A stretch of DNA of 64,000 bases from Thauera butanivorans NBRC 103042 (GCF_001591165.1 NZ_BCUG01000002.1:1-64000); one strand, 5' to 3'. Shown: positions 26,891-36,892, numbered from the stretch's first letter. Notes: generated by a model not told the origin, from the letters alone. Program-made: numbers and translations.

Positions 26891-28483
26891 TTGCTGAAAC
26901 AGTACGACGTACTCATCCTCGGCAGCGGTGCGGCAGGCCAGTCCATGGCCCTCAGGCTCGCCGACAGCCTGCGTGTCGCCCTCGTCACCAAGCGCGAACT
27001 GTCCGACAGCGCCAGCAACTGGGCCCAGGGCGGCATCGCCGCGGTACTCGACACCGCCGACAGCATCGAAGCCCACGTCCAGGATACCTTCACCGCCGGC
27101 GCCGGCCTGTGCGACCCCGAAGCCACCCGCTTCGTCGTCGAGAACGGCAAGCGCGCCATCGAATGGCTGATCGACCGTGGCGTGCCCTTCACCCGCGAAG
27201 CCGACTCCCAACTGGGCTACCACCTGACCCGCGAAGGCGGCCACTCGCACCGGCGCATCATCCACGCCGCCGACGCCACCGGCGCCGCGGTGCAATCGAC
27301 GCTGTCCGCCCAGGTGCGGGCACACCCGAACATCGACATCTTCGAGCATCACATCGCCGTCGATCTGGTGCTCGGCGACAAGATCGGCCAGCCGGACGAA
27401 GGCTGCCTCGGCGCCTACGTGCTCGACATCGAAGCCGGCAGGGTGGTGACCTTCGCCGCGCGCAACACCGTGCTGGCGACCGGCGGCACCGGCAAGGTCT
27501 ATCTGTTCACGACCAACCCCGACGTCGCCACCGGCGACGGCGTGGCGATGGCCTGGCGTGCCGGCTGCCGGGTGGCGAACATGGAGTTCATCCAGTTCCA
27601 CCCGACCTGCCTCTACCATCCGCAGGCCAAGTCCTTCCTGATCTCCGAAGCCGTGCGCGGCGAAGGCGGCCTGCTCAAGCTGCCCGACGGCACGCGCTTC
27701 ATGCCCGAGCACGATCCGCGCGAAGAACTCGCGCCGCGCGACATCGTCGCCCGTGCGATCGACTTCGAGATGAAGAAGCGCGGCCTCGACTGCGTGTATC
27801 TGGACATCAGCTACAAGCCGACCGAATGGCTGCGCTCGCACTTTCCCAACATCTACGCGCGCTGCCTGGAACTCGGCATCGACATCACCCGCGAGCCGAT
27901 CCCGGTCGTGCCTGCTGCGCACTATTCCTGCGGCGGCATCGTCACCGACCTCGCGGCGCGCACCGACGTGCCCGGCCTGTATTCGGTGGGCGAATCCGCC
28001 TGCACCGGCCTGCACGGCGCCAACCGCCTGGCGAGCAATTCCCTGCTCGAATGCCTGGTGTATGGTGAAGCCGCAGCGAACGACATCCTGGCGAAACCGA
28101 AGCGCCCCGCCCCTGTGCTACCCGACTGGGACGAGAGCCGCGTCACCGATGCCGACGAGGAAGTCGTGATCTCGCACAACTGGGCGGAACTGCGCCGCGC
28201 GATGTGGGACTACGTCGGCATCGTCCGCACCACCAAGCGGCTGAAGCGGGCACAGCATCGCATTCGCCTGCTGGCACGCGAAATCCATGAGTTCTACTCG
28301 AACTTCCGCGTCACCAACGACCTCATCGAACTGCGCAACCTGGTGGTCACCGCCGACCTGATCGTCTCCTGCGCGCTCAAGCGCAAGGAAAGCCGCGGCC
28401 TGCACCACTCGCGCGACTACCCGGATCTGCTGCCGCGGGCGCGCGAAACCATCCTGCGCCCACCACGCAAGCGCCGAACCTGA
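26891..28483 (+). CDS. nadB: L-aspartate oxidase
   Basis: A 530-aa FAD enzyme that oxidises L-aspartate to iminoaspartate, the first step of de novo NAD synthesis. The FAD-binding motif [18 protein letters not shown] (about 7-24) is followed by [17 protein letters not shown]-type active-site residues in the succinate dehydrogenase-like fold ([14 protein letters not shown]), and the FAD motif [20 protein letters not shown] (about 370-389). I choose the TTG at 26891, which gives a normal N-terminus; the ATG at 26837 adds 18 unusual residues and lies upstream of a good -10. Initiation at TTG is inference. Confidence 0.92.
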   Translation: MLKQYDVLILGSGAAGQSMALRLADSLRVALVTKRELSDSASNWAQGGIAAVLDTADSIEAHVQDTFTAGAGLCDPEATRFVVENGKRAIEWLIDRGVPFTREADSQLGYHLTREGGHSHRRIIHAADATGAAVQSTLSAQVRAHPNIDIFEHHIAVDLVLGDKIGQPDEGCLGAYVLDIEAGRVVTFAARNTVLATGGTGKVYLFTTNPDVATGDGVAMAWRAGCRVANMEFIQFHPTCLYHPQAKSFLISEAVRGEGGLLKLPDGTRFMPEHDPREELAPRDIVARAIDFEMKKRGLDCVYLDISYKPTEWLRSHFPNIYARCLELGIDITREPIPVVPAAHYSCGGIVTDLAARTDVPGLYSVGESACTGLHGANRLASNSLLECLVYGEAAANDILAKPKRPAPVLPDWDESRVTDADEEVVISHNWAELRRAMWDYVGIVRTTKRLKRAQHRIRLLAREIHEFYSNFRVTNDLIELRNLVVTADLIVSCALKRKESRGLHHSRDYPDLLPRARETILRPPRKRRT

Positions 28484-28978
28484 TCAGGCGCCGGCCAATG
28501 GCGCGGCCTTGTGCCGCAGCCACATCCGCAACAGCCGCCAATGCACCGGCGCCATGTTGGCCCGCAGCAGCATCAAACGGCGCTGGAGCCTTTCCGGGGA
28601 AGCGCCACTTTCGGCCACCGGGCCGACGAGCGGCAGCCATACCGCCCAGCCGAAATCGACCGCGCCGGGCGCGAGGCGATAGTCGTGAATGGCAGCGGCA
28701 TCGCCATCGGCGCAGCATTGCACGCTCAGCCCGCCTTCGCCCCCAAGGACGAGCACCCATCCGCGCTTGGCGCGCTCCCGGGCAAGGGCATGGAACAGCG
28801 ACAGCGGCAGCGCAAGCCCGAGTGCGACACCCAGCAGTTGCAACCGCGACCACGGCTCGCCGGACGGCATCAGCCCCGGCACATGAAAAAGCGCCAACCC
28901 CGCCACGGCATGCGCGGCCAGGATCGACGCCATCACGGCCCTCGAAGGGCCAAGCGGAACGCTCAGCGGAAAGTGCAT
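28484..28978 (-). CDS. Small membrane protein, YgfX/CptA-like
   Basis: A 164-aa protein with two adjacent membrane helices near the N-terminus (about 15-35 AVMASILAAHAVAGLALFHV and about 45-65 LGVALGLALPLSLFHAL) followed by a soluble domain of beta strands (WVLVLGGEGGLSVQCC). The layout, length and position in a rpoE-nadB neighbourhood resemble YgfX, which in Escherichia coli is linked with cell-division toxicity; the identification is tentative and no YgfY partner is seen. It starts 23 nt after fabF. Its stop abuts the nadB stop: together they read TGATCA. Confidence 0.55.
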   Translation of the reverse strand: MHFPLSVPLGPSRAVMASILAAHAVAGLALFHVPGLMPSGEPWSRLQLLGVALGLALPLSLFHALARERAKRGWVLVLGGEGGLSVQCCADGDAAAIHDYRLAPGAVDFGWAVWLPLVGPVAESGASPERLQRRLMLLRANMAPVHWRLLRMWLRHKAAPLAGA

Positions 28979-29001
28979 GGCTTCACCATGCGCCTTCCAC
29001 C

Positions 29002-30237
29002 TCAGACCTTGCGGAACACCAAGGTGCCGTTGGTGCCGCCGAAACCGAAGTTGTTCTTCAGCGCGACATCGATCTTCATCGGGCGGGCGACGTTCGCGCA
29101 GTAGTCGAGATCGCACTCCGGATCCTGCTCGAAGATGTTGATCGTCGGCGGCGAAATCTGGTTATGCACCGCGAGCACCGTGAACACCGACTCCAGGCCG
29201 CCTGCGCCGCCCAGCAGGTGGCCGGTCATCGACTTGGTCGAATTGACCACCAGCTTCTTCGCCGCATCGACACCGAAGGCGAGCTTGATCGCATCGGTCT
29301 CGTTCTTGTCGCCCAGCGGCGTCGAGGTACCGTGCGCATTCAGGTAATGGACCTGATCGGGCGTCACGCCGGCGTTCTTCATCGCGTTGACCATGCTGCG
29401 GCGCGGGCCGTCGGTGTCCGGCGCGGTCATGTGGTAGGCATCGCCGCTCATGCCGAAGCCGGCGAGCTCGGCGTAAATCTTCGCGCCGCGGCGCACCGCG
29501 TGCTCGTACTCCTCGAGCACCATCACGCCGGCGCCCTCACCCAGCACGAAGCCGTCGCGATCCTTGTCCCACGGGCGGCTGGCCGTCGCCGGATCGTCGT
29601 TGCGGGTCGACAAGGCCTTGGCCGAGGCGAAGCCGCCGATGGCGAGATTGGTGACCGTCGATTCCGCGCCGCCACAGACCATCACGTCGGCGTCGCCGTA
29701 CTCGATCATGCGTGCGCTCATGCCGATGGCATGGAGACCGGTGGTGCAGGCGGTGACCACCGCCAGGTTCGGCCCCTTCATGCCGTACATGATCGACAGG
29801 TTGCCCGAGATCATGTTGATGATGGTGCCCGGAATGAAGAAAGGCGAAATCTTGCGCGGCCCGCCGCCGAGGAAATCGTCGTGCGTATCCTCGATCATCG
29901 GCAGGCCGCCGATGCCGGAGCCGATGTTCACGCCGATGCGATCGGCGTTGCTTTCATCGACCACGATGCCGGAGTCGCGAATGGCCTGTATGCCTGCGGC
30001 CATGCCGTAATGGATGAACACGTCCATCCGGCGCGCTTCCTTGGCGGACAGGTATTCGGTGACGTCGAAGTTCCTGACCTCGCCCGCGATCCTGGCCGAA
30101 AACGCACTCGCGTCGAAACGGGTGATCGGTCCGATGCCGCTCTTGCCGGCAAGCAGGTTTTCCCAGGCTTCGGGAACAGTATTGCCGACTGGCGAAATGG
30201 CACCCAGACCGGTGACGACGACTCTACGACGCGACAC
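29002..30237 (-). CDS. fabF: 3-oxoacyl-[ACP] synthase II
   Basis: A 411-aa elongating ketosynthase of fatty-acid synthesis, active on ACP thioesters and needed for the 16:1 to 18:1 step. The nucleophile Cys is in VVTACTTGLHAIGMSAR (about 160-176); the two His residues are in NAHGTSTPLGDKNE (about 300) and the NFGFGGTNGTLVF C-terminus matches. The start is GTG 30237 with GGAG upstream, which gives the usual SRRRVVVTGLG N-terminus. It follows acpP at 92 nt, the standard acpP-fabF pair. Confidence 0.95.
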   Translation of the reverse strand: MSRRRVVVTGLGAISPVGNTVPEAWENLLAGKSGIGPITRFDASAFSARIAGEVRNFDVTEYLSAKEARRMDVFIHYGMAAGIQAIRDSGIVVDESNADRIGVNIGSGIGGLPMIEDTHDDFLGGGPRKISPFFIPGTIINMISGNLSIMYGMKGPNLAVVTACTTGLHAIGMSARMIEYGDADVMVCGGAESTVTNLAIGGFASAKALSTRNDDPATASRPWDKDRDGFVLGEGAGVMVLEEYEHAVRRGAKIYAELAGFGMSGDAYHMTAPDTDGPRRSMVNAMKNAGVTPDQVHYLNAHGTSTPLGDKNETDAIKLAFGVDAAKKLVVNSTKSMTGHLLGGAGGLESVFTVLAVHNQISPPTINIFEQDPECDLDYCANVARPMKIDVALKNNFGFGGTNGTLVFRKV

Positions 30238-30329
30238 GGGCAACTCCGTTGAAATCGGTGGAATGAAGACATGCGTATCCGGACACCGCAACAGCGGCAT
30301 CCGGACCGCGTTCGCTCAAGAGAAGCGAA

Positions 30330-30569
30330 TTACTTCTTGAGGTGGGCGTTGACGTAGTCGATCGCCTGCTGGACGGTGGTGATCTTCTCGGCCTCTTCGT
30401 CCGGAATCTCGCACTCGAATTCTTCTTCGAGGGCCATGACCAGCTCCACGGTGTCCAGCGAATCCGCGCCAAGATCATCGACGAACGAAGATTCGGTCTT
30501 GATCTCCGATTCGTTCACGCCAAGTTGCTCAGCGACGATCTTCTTGACGCGCTGTTCGATGTTCTCCAT
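30330..30569 (-). CDS. acpP: Acyl carrier protein
   Basis: A 79-aa acidic protein carrying the growing fatty acyl chain. The phosphopantetheine attachment site is Ser in [10 protein letters not shown] (about 35-44), modified by AcpS. The N-terminus [18 protein letters not shown] and acidic helix [16 protein letters not shown] are typical. A strong ribosome site AAGGAG precedes the ATG. It lies between fabG and fabF. Confidence 0.97.
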   Translation of the reverse strand: MENIEQRVKKIVAEQLGVNESEIKTESSFVDDLGADSLDTVELVMALEEEFECEIPDEEAEKITTVQQAIDYVNAHLKK

Positions 30570-30610
30570 GAACTAACTCCTTCCCTGAGGGTAACGGGTG
30601 TATTGAAAAA

Positions 30611-30636
30611 GCCGGCGTATTCTACCAAAACCCGGC
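30611..30636 (-). promoter_or_regulatory. fabG-acpP gap: possible terminator hairpin and -10 for acpP
   Basis: On the minus strand GCCGG and CCGGC arms (30636-30632 and 30615-30611) enclose a 16-nt loop and are followed by TTTTT. The loop itself contains TAGAAT (30624-30619), a good -10 for acpP, though its -35 is weak. The segment may let acpP be made at a higher level than fabG, as expected for this abundant protein. Confidence 0.4.
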
Positions 30637-30659
30637 CGAACCGCTATCCTGACCGATGA

Positions 30660-31409
30660 TCAGGACATGTACATACCGCCGTTGACGTGCAGGGTGGTCC
30701 CGGTCACGTAGGCGGCAGCAGGCGAGGCAAGGAAAGAAACTGCCCCGGCGATCTCTTCCGGACGGCCCAGACGGCCCAGCGCGATGTTGCCCAGCAGCGC
30801 GTCGCGCGCAGCTTCCGGCAGCGCACGCGTCATGTCGGTGTCGATGAAGCCGGGCGCCACGCAATTGACGGTGATGTTGCGGCTGCCCAGCTCGCGCGCC
30901 AGTGCGCGCGTCATGCCGGCCACGCCGGCCTTGGCCGCAGCGTAGTTGGCCTGGCCCGGATTGCCGGCGCTGGCCACCACCGAAGTGATGTTGATGATGC
31001 GGCCCGTGCGGGCCTTCATCATGCCGCGCATGACCAGCTTGCTCATGCGGAAGACCGCGCGCAGGTTGGTGTCGAGCACCGCATCCCACTCGTCGTCCTT
31101 CATCCGCATCGCCAGGTTGTCGCGGGTGATGCCGGCATTGTTGACCAGGATGGAAATCGCGCCGAAGCGCTTCTCGACCTCGCCGACCAGCGCCTCACAG
31201 GAGGCCGCGTCGGTGACGTCGAGCGCCAGCCCGGCGCCCTTGATACCTGCATCGGCCAGCGCCTTGTCGATGTCGGCGGCACCGGCTGCGGAAGTGGCGG
31301 TACCGACGACGGTCGCGCCGAGACGGCCCAGTTCCAATGCCACGGCGCGGCCGATGCCGCGCGACGCGCCAGTGACCAGCGCGACCTGTCCTTCAAGCGA
31401 GAAACTCAT
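30660..31409 (-). CDS. fabG: 3-oxoacyl-[ACP] reductase
   Basis: A 249-aa NADPH-dependent short-chain dehydrogenase that reduces 3-oxoacyl-ACP. The cofactor motif TGASRGIGRAVALELG (about 13-28) and active-site residues NITSVVASAGNPGQANYAAA then KAGVAGM (Ser about 141, Tyr about 154, Lys about 158) are present, with NNAG at about 90. ATG 31409 has GAGGTG upstream and is 2 nt after the fabD stop. Confidence 0.96.
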   Translation of the reverse strand: MSFSLEGQVALVTGASRGIGRAVALELGRLGATVVGTATSAAGAADIDKALADAGIKGAGLALDVTDAASCEALVGEVEKRFGAISILVNNAGITRDNLAMRMKDDEWDAVLDTNLRAVFRMSKLVMRGMMKARTGRIINITSVVASAGNPGQANYAAAKAGVAGMTRALARELGSRNITVNCVAPGFIDTDMTRALPEAARDALLGNIALGRLGRPEEIAGAVSFLASPAAAYVTGTTLHVNGGMYMS

Positions 31410-31411
31410 AT

Positions 31412-32341
31412 TCACCTCACCGCCGCAATCGACTGTTCGAGGCTCGCCGCATCGTGCGCCGAACCGCCTTCCACATCCTTGGCAATGCGCTTGGTCATGC
31501 CGGCCAGCACCTTGCCCGGCCCGCATTCGATGACGTGGCTCATGCCGCGCGCCGCCATCGCCTGCACCAGCTCGATCCAGCGCACCGGCGAATAGGCCTG
31601 GCGCACCAGGGCGTCGCGGATCTTCTCGGGATCGTCGTAGACGGCGACGTCGACGTTGTTGATGACGTCGATCTCCGGCCGGGCGATGACGATGTCCGCC
31701 AGGCGCTCGGCCAGGCGTTCGGCCGCAGGGCGCATCAGCGCGCAGTGGAAAGGCGCGGATACCGGCAGCAGCACGGCGCGCTTGGCACCCCTGGCCTTGG
31801 CGATCTCGCCGGCGCGCTCGACCGCGGCCTTCGCACCGGCGATGACGATCTGGCCCGGCGCATTCAGGTTGGCGGCCTCGACCACCTGCCCCTGCGCCGC
31901 TTCGGCACAGGCTTCGCGCACGGCGTCGGCCTCCAGGCCCATCACCGCGGCCATCGCGCCTTCGCCGGCGGGCACCGCTTCCTGCATCGCCTGGGCGCGG
32001 AAGCGCACCAGCGGCACGGCATCCTTGAAAGCCATCGCCCCGGCAGCGACCAGCGCCGAGTATTCGCCCAGGCTGTGCCCGGCCACCAGCGCCGGCTTGG
32101 GGCCGCCCGCGGCCAGCCAGGCGCGCCAGGCGGCAACGCCCGCCGTCAGCATCAGCGGCTGGGTGTTGACCGTCAGTGCCAGACGCTCGGCCGGGCCGTC
32201 GCACACCATCGCCCACAGATCATCGCCCAGCGCATCGGACGCTTCGGCGAAGGTTTCACGAATCACTGCGGATTCGCCGTAGGCGGCCATCATGCCGACC
32301 GATTGCGAACCCTGCCCGGGAAAAACCAGCGCAAATGCCAT
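31412..32341 (-). CDS. fabD: Malonyl CoA-ACP transacylase
   Basis: A 309-aa transferase that moves malonyl from CoA to ACP. It starts with FALVFPGQGSQSVGMM (about 3-18); the catalytic Ser lies in VAGHSLGEYSALVAAGA (about 90-106), and the His partner in VSAPFHCALMRPAAERLAE (about 200). It lies between fabH and fabG on the same strand, 35 nt after fabH. Confidence 0.96.
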   Translation of the reverse strand: MAFALVFPGQGSQSVGMMAAYGESAVIRETFAEASDALGDDLWAMVCDGPAERLALTVNTQPLMLTAGVAAWRAWLAAGGPKPALVAGHSLGEYSALVAAGAMAFKDAVPLVRFRAQAMQEAVPAGEGAMAAVMGLEADAVREACAEAAQGQVVEAANLNAPGQIVIAGAKAAVERAGEIAKARGAKRAVLLPVSAPFHCALMRPAAERLAERLADIVIARPEIDVINNVDVAVYDDPEKIRDALVRQAYSPVRWIELVQAMAARGMSHVIECGPGKVLAGMTKRIAKDVEGGSAHDAASLEQSIAAVR

Positions 32342-32376
32342 GCCTGCTCTCCGGTTGTCAGAAGTTGAATGAGGAA

Positions 32377-33342
32377 TCAGAAATCGATCAGGGCCGCGCC
32401 CCAGGTGAAACCGCCGCCGACGCCCTCGACGACGATGCGATGGCCCGGACGGATCTGGCCGCCGCGCACGGCCTCGTCCAGCGCCAGCGGAATCGACGCT
32501 GCCGAGGTGTTGCCGTGGTGATCCAGCGTGGTGACGACCTTTTCCATCGACAGGCCCAGGCGCTTGGCCGTGGCCTGGATGATGCGGATGTTGGCCTGGT
32601 GCGGGATCAACCAGTCGATGCTGTCGGCGGTGACGCCCGCGATGTCTAGCACTTCGTGGGCGACTTCGCCGAGCACCTTGACCGCGAACTTGAACACCGC
32701 CTGGCCGTCCATGCGCAGGAAGGGGTCGCCGATGACCTGGCCCGAGGCGACGCCGCCCGGCACGCACAGGATCGGATGATGGCTGCCGTCGGCGTGCAGC
32801 GCCGACGCGCGGATGCCGGGCTGCGCCGAGGCTTCGAGCACCACCGCGCCGGCGCCATCGCCGAACAGTACGCAAGTGGCGCGATCGGACCAGTCGAGGA
32901 TGCGCGAGAACACTTCGGTACCCACCACCAGCGCACGCTTGTGGCTGCCGGAACAGATGAACTTCTCAGCCACCGACAGCGCATAGACGAAGCCGCTGCA
33001 CACCGCCTGCACGTCAAAGGCCGCGCCGCCGTTGCGGATGCCGAGCTTGGACTGCAGCAGCGTGGCCGTGCTCGGGAAGATGTAGTCCGGCGTCGAGGTG
33101 GCGACGATGATCAGGTCGATGTCCTCGGCCTCGCAGCCCGCCGCGTCGATCGCGCGCTCGGCGGCGATTCGCGCCAGATCGCTGGCGCCGACGTCGGCAG
33201 CAGCCAGATGGCGGCTGCGGATACCCGAGCGCGAGACGATCCAGTCGTCCGATGTGTCGATACCGCGTGCGACCAGATCGTCGTTGCTGACCGGTTCACC
33301 GGGCAGGTAGCTGCCCGTGCCCGCGATCCTTGCGTAGATCAT
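32377..33342 (-). CDS. fabH: 3-oxoacyl-[ACP] synthase III
   Basis: A 321-aa ketosynthase that starts fatty-acid synthesis by joining acetyl-CoA to malonyl-ACP. The active-site Cys is in [19 protein letters not shown] (about 107-125), His in [12 protein letters not shown] (about 245) and Asn in [18 protein letters not shown] (about 275). The N-terminus [18 protein letters not shown] is usual. The ATG overlaps plsX by 4 nt, and GAGGTGAAGGC precedes it. Confidence 0.96.
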   Translation of the reverse strand: MIYARIAGTGSYLPGEPVSNDDLVARGIDTSDDWIVSRSGIRSRHLAAADVGASDLARIAAERAIDAAGCEAEDIDLIIVATSTPDYIFPSTATLLQSKLGIRNGGAAFDVQAVCSGFVYALSVAEKFICSGSHKRALVVGTEVFSRILDWSDRATCVLFGDGAGAVVLEASAQPGIRASALHADGSHHPILCVPGGVASGQVIGDPFLRMDGQAVFKFAVKVLGEVAHEVLDIAGVTADSIDWLIPHQANIRIIQATAKRLGLSMEKVVTTLDHHGNTSAASIPLALDEAVRGGQIRPGHRIVVEGVGGGFTWGAALIDF

Positions 33343-34355
33343 GCCTTCACCTCGTTCATGCTCGCCATCCGTTCGGAAATCCGCTCAATGAGCCGGTTCG
33401 ACGCCGCCTCGGCGGCGCGCGCAAGCGCAGTGCTGAAAGCGAGCACGTCGGCCGAACCATGGCTCTTGAGCACCACTCCGCGCAAGCCCAGCAGCGGCGC
33501 ACCATTGTAAAGGCGATGATCGACCCGCTGCTTGAAACGCTTGAGCACCGGCAATGCCACGGCAGCCATCAGCTTGGTCAGCAGCGAGCGGCTGAACTCC
33601 TCCTTCAGCATCGCGCCCAGCATCTGCGCCAGCCCTTCCGAGGTCTTGAGCGCGACGTTGCCGACGAAGCCGTCGCACACGACGACGTCCACCGTGCCTT
33701 CGTAGATGTCGTCGCCTTCGACGTTGCCGTAGAAGTTGAGTCCGCTGGCACGCAGCAGGTCGGCCGCCTCCTTGACGACGTCGTTGCCCTTGATCGCCTC
33801 TTCACCGATGTTGAGCAGGCCGACGCTCGGACGCTCCTTGTGCTCGATGGCCGCGACCAGCGACGAACCCATGACGCCGAACTGCAGCAGGTGCTCGGCC
33901 GAACAGTCGACGTTGGCGCCGAGATCGAGCACATAGGTGTGCCCCCTCATCGACGGCAGCACGGTGGCGATCGCCGGCCGGTCGACGCCGGGCAGCGTCT
34001 TCAGCACGAAACGCGAGATCGCCATCAGCGCGCCGGTATTGCCGGCCGACACGGCGGCGTTCGCCTCGCCGGCCTTGACCAGGTCCATCACCACGCGCAT
34101 CGACGAATCCTTCTTGGTGCGCATGGCGATCGCCGGCGGGTCGTCCATGGTGACGACCTCGGACGCGGGACGCAGCTTCAGGCGGGCGCCGAATTCGGAT
34201 TGGGCCGTACCGAGCAGAGGCTGTATCGCCTCTTCCCGGCCGACCAGGATTACGTTTGCATCGGCATGGCTGCGCAGGAAGGACAGCGCGGCAGGCACGG
34301 TCACGGCCGGGCCGTGATCGCCACCCATGCAGTCGATCGCAATGGTGACACCCAT
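33339..34355 (-). CDS. plsX: Phosphate acyltransferase PlsX
   Basis: A 338-aa enzyme making acyl-phosphate from acyl-ACP for phospholipid synthesis. The N-terminus [20 protein letters not shown] is the family signature; [16 protein letters not shown]-like sequence (about 85-100) and [17 protein letters not shown] (about 220-236) also match. ATG 34355 is preferred since GAGA lies 6 nt before; another ATG two codons upstream is possible. It overlaps fabH by 4 nt and follows rpmF, the usual order. Confidence 0.94.
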   Translation of the reverse strand: MGVTIAIDCMGGDHGPAVTVPAALSFLRSHADANVILVGREEAIQPLLGTAQSEFGARLKLRPASEVVTMDDPPAIAMRTKKDSSMRVVMDLVKAGEANAAVSAGNTGALMAISRFVLKTLPGVDRPAIATVLPSMRGHTYVLDLGANVDCSAEHLLQFGVMGSSLVAAIEHKERPSVGLLNIGEEAIKGNDVVKEAADLLRASGLNFYGNVEGDDIYEGTVDVVVCDGFVGNVALKTSEGLAQMLGAMLKEEFSRSLLTKLMAAVALPVLKRFKQRVDHRLYNGAPLLGLRGVVLKSHGSADVLAFSTALARAAEAASNRLIERISERMASMNEVKA

Positions 34356-34457
34356 CGGCATCTCGCGTGACTCAGGCGGAAAATGTAAAGAATGCGCGGA
34401 AAAAAAGCGGCGCAGGCGCAAAGCGCCATACGCCGCCTTCGCGTACCGGGAGCAGGA

Positions 34458-34637
34458 TTACTCGCCCTTGGCCTTCATGACCTTCTTGCCACGGTAGACG
34501 CCGCTCGGGCTGACGTGGTGGCGCAGATGGACCTCACCGGTGGTCGGCTCGACGGCCAGCGCCGGAGCGGTCAGGAAATCGTGGGAACGGTGCATGCCAC
34601 GCTTGGAGGGGGACTTCTTGTTCTGTTGGACGGCCAT
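34458..34637 (-). CDS. rpmF: 50S ribosomal protein L32
   Basis: A 59-aa ribosomal protein. It reads [20 protein letters not shown] at the N-terminus, has [20 protein letters not shown] (about 31-50) and ends KVMKAKGE. This is L32 of the type without the zinc-binding cysteines. It lies between yceD and plsX, the standard arrangement that ties membrane lipid synthesis to ribosome production. Confidence 0.97.
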   Translation of the reverse strand: MAVQQNKKSPSKRGMHRSHDFLTAPALAVEPTTGEVHLRHHVSPSGVYRGKKVMKAKGE

Positions 34638-34666
34638 GAAAATACTCCTGAGACAAATTGATGCGC

Positions 34667-35212
34667 CTAGTCTGCGCGATGACTGCCTCGCAGCGACGCC
34701 AGCGCAGCGAAAGGCGATTCTTCGTTGGCCCCGTTGACTCCCCGGGGCGCCTCACATTGTTCGTGTCGCGGTGCAATCGGCAGGGCCAGCAGGATCTCTT
34801 CCTCGACCAGCGCCAGCACGTCGAGACCTTCCTCGATCTCGATCGCATCGACTTCGTCGTCTTCGAGTTCCTCGTCGGGAATGGGCTGCCCCGCCCTCAC
34901 CGGCTGCAGCATGGTCTCGACCGCCAAGGGCCAGCCGAAACCCGCCAGGCAGCGCTGGCAACGCAGATCCAGCCGCCCTTCGAGCACCAGCCTGAGCCGG
35001 GGTTCCCGCCGGCCGGACGAGCCACCTTCGGCAAGCGTCCGTTCAGCCAGCGAGCCTTCGATCTTCCAGCCCACCACGCCCGCATCGCTGGCCAGCACAT
35101 CGGCCAGGCGCGGCAATTCCGCCACCTCGACCTCGCCCGACAGGGTCCGTGCCTCGGCGGCGAAACGGAAGGGATCGGCAATCCTGCCGAGCGACGCGCC
35201 TCGTTGCGACAT
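34667..35212 (-). CDS. yceD: YceD/DUF177 family protein
   Basis: A 181-aa acidic protein, homologous to E. coli YceD and to plant proteins for 23S rRNA accumulation. A CXXC pair is in [16 protein letters not shown] (about 85-100), followed by an acidic region ([18 protein letters not shown]) and the IAPRHEQC segment. It always precedes rpmF in these bacteria. The ATG at 35212 is only about 2 nt after the predicted transcription start of the consensus promoter, so the mRNA may be leaderless. Confidence 0.9.
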   Translation of the reverse strand: MSQRGASLGRIADPFRFAAEARTLSGEVEVAELPRLADVLASDAGVVGWKIEGSLAERTLAEGGSSGRREPRLRLVLEGRLDLRCQRCLAGFGWPLAVETMLQPVRAGQPIPDEELEDDEVDAIEIEEGLDVLALVEEEILLALPIAPRHEQCEAPRGVNGANEESPFAALASLRGSHRAD

Positions 35213-35220
35213 AGCCGTGC

Positions 35221-35250
35221 ATGATATTATTTTTTCGGGCTTTGTGTCAA
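35221..35250 (-). promoter_or_regulatory. Near-consensus sigma-70 promoter for yceD-rpmF-plsX-fab operon
   Basis: On the minus strand a perfect -35 TTGACA (35250-35245), an 18-nt spacer and -10 TATCAT (35226-35221). Transcription would start near 35214, almost at the yceD ATG. Confidence 0.75.
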
Positions 35251-35440
35251 AGCCATTGAAGGGAAAGACGCCCCGCACTCTCCTCTCCCCGACCCGCAAC
35301 GGGGCGCTCCGAAACCGGGCACCGCCAGCCAGGCGCCCTGATGTCGGACGCCCTCCCCGCCAGGAAGAAGAGGAGCGGAACCACACTCGGGACGACCACT
35401 CGATCGGCCCGCCATCCCCGCCCACCTGCCGAACCACGCA

Positions 35441-36016
35441 ATGAAGCTGATCCTCGCCTCCACCTCCGCCTACCGGCGGATGCTGCTCGAACGCCTGCTC
35501 ATCCCGTTCGAGACCGCACGCCCCGACACCGACGAAACCCCGTTGCCGGGCGAAGCCCCCGACGCCACTGCCGAACGCCTCGCCGCCGACAAGGCGCGCG
35601 CCGTGGCACCGGCCTGGCCGGACGCACTGATCATCGGCAGCGACCAGGTTGCCCACATCGGTGACCAGGTGTTCGGCAAACCGGGCAGCGAGGAGCGCGC
35701 CATCGCCCAACTGCAGCAGATGAGCGGCCAAACCGTGAGCTTCCACACCGCGCTCGCGCTGCTCAATACCCGCACCGGCCGCCTGCAGGTCGAAGGCGTG
35801 CCGACGCGCGTGCGTTTCCGCAGCCTGAGCGAAGACGAGATCCGCCGCTACGTCACCGCCGAGCGCCCGCTCGACTGCGCCGGCAGCGCCAAGGTGGAGG
35901 GCCTGGGCATCACCCTGCTCGAAGCGCTGTCCGGCGACGATCCCACGGCGCTGATCGGCCTGCCGCTGATCACGCTGTCGCGCATGCTGCGCGCCGAAGG
36001 CGTCGCCCTGCCATGA
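35441..36016 (+). CDS. yceF: Maf-like nucleotide pyrophosphatase (YceF type)
   Basis: A 191-aa nucleoside triphosphate pyrophosphatase of the Maf family; YceF members favour 7-methyl-GTP. It has the family start LILASTSAYRRMLLERLLIP (about 3-22), DTDETP (about 29-34), LIIGSDQVAHIGDQVFGKPG (about 63-82) and an acidic RPLDCAGSAKVEGLG (about 143-157). It is divergent from yceD, as in E. coli, and overlaps the next gene by 4 nt. Confidence 0.9.
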   Translation: MKLILASTSAYRRMLLERLLIPFETARPDTDETPLPGEAPDATAERLAADKARAVAPAWPDALIIGSDQVAHIGDQVFGKPGSEERAIAQLQQMSGQTVSFHTALALLNTRTGRLQVEGVPTRVRFRSLSEDEIRRYVTAERPLDCAGSAKVEGLGITLLEALSGDDPTALIGLPLITLSRMLRAEGVALP

Positions 36017-36756
36017 GCGCCGCCCACTCCCCGGCCGGCGAACGCGGCACGCTCTTCCTCGTTCCGGTCGCCCTCGGCGACACGCCCTGGCCCGGCTTCC
36101 TGCCCACCCAGGCGCAGGCGATCGCTGCCGGCCTGGAACACTTCGTCGTCGAAAACGCCCGCGCCGCGCGTGCCCACCTGAAGCGGCTCGACTACCCTCG
36201 TCCGCTGCGCGACACCGACATCCGCGAACTGCCGGCCGACCCTGCGACCGCGCAGGATGCGGCTTTCGACATGCTGCTCGCGCCGGCGCTGGAAGGCCGC
36301 GACCTGGGCCTGATGTCGGACGCCGGCTGTCCCGCCGTCGCCGATCCCGGCGCCCGCCTGGTGGCGCGCGCCCACGCGCTGGGCATCCGCGTCGCACCGC
36401 TGGTCGGGCCCTCGTCCATCCTGCTCGGCCTGATGGGCTCGGGCCTGAACGGCCAGAGCTTCGCCTTCCATGGCTATCTGCCGGTCGACGAAGCCGGCCG
36501 CGACACCGCGCTGCGCGCGCTGGAAGACGAATCGCGCAAGCTCGGCCGCACCCAGATCTTCATCGAGACACCCTACCGCAACGAACGCATGTTCGACGCG
36601 CTGCTGAAGACGCTGAAGCCGGACACCCGCGTCTGCGTCGCCCGCGAACTCAATACTGCCGAGGAGGCCATCCATACGCGCAGCGTGCGCGAATGGAAGA
36701 AAGCCATCCGCCCGGTGCTGGCGAAGCGGCCTTGTTTGTTTCTGCTGCTGGCTTAG
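36013..36756 (+). CDS. SAM-dependent methyltransferase, tetrapyrrole methylase (RsmI-like) family
   Basis: A 247-aa protein with the fold of RsmI and precorrin methylases. A proline/Gly-rich start (GTLFLVPVALGDTPW), LEHFVVENARAARAHLKRL (about 40-58), GLMSDAGCPAVADPGA (about 98-113) and VGPSSILLGLMGSGL (about 134-148) mark the SAM-binding region. It is a shorter relative of RsmI that lies with maf in betaproteobacteria; the RNA or other substrate is unknown. Overlap with yceF is ATGA. Confidence 0.83.
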   Translation: MSAAHSPAGERGTLFLVPVALGDTPWPGFLPTQAQAIAAGLEHFVVENARAARAHLKRLDYPRPLRDTDIRELPADPATAQDAAFDMLLAPALEGRDLGLMSDAGCPAVADPGARLVARAHALGIRVAPLVGPSSILLGLMGSGLNGQSFAFHGYLPVDEAGRDTALRALEDESRKLGRTQIFIETPYRNERMFDALLKTLKPDTRVCVARELNTAEEAIHTRSVREWKKAIRPVLAKRPCLFLLLA

Positions 36757-36778
36757 GCTGGCGCCCATACGGTCGCCG

Positions 36779-36860
36779 CAGGAGCGGCCGCGAATGCAGC
36801 CGTGGAAGCATCAGCGAGGCCCTGTTCGCAGCCAGGCGTCCCGGCTGAAGCCGCTACGGG
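36779..36860. repeat. REP-like inverted element
   Basis: GGAGCGGCCGCGAA (36781-36794) and, inverted, the segment 36837-36860 whose complement begins CCCGTAGCGGCTTCAGCCGG. Both arms have the GC-rich imperfect palindrome of REP elements (extragenic, high-copy in many proteobacteria). A similar pair occurs at 51805-51896. The rest of 36757-36892 holds nothing recognisable. Confidence 0.5.
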
Positions 36861-36892
36861 AAGAGGCCTCCCGGCACCGTGAAGGCAACAAA

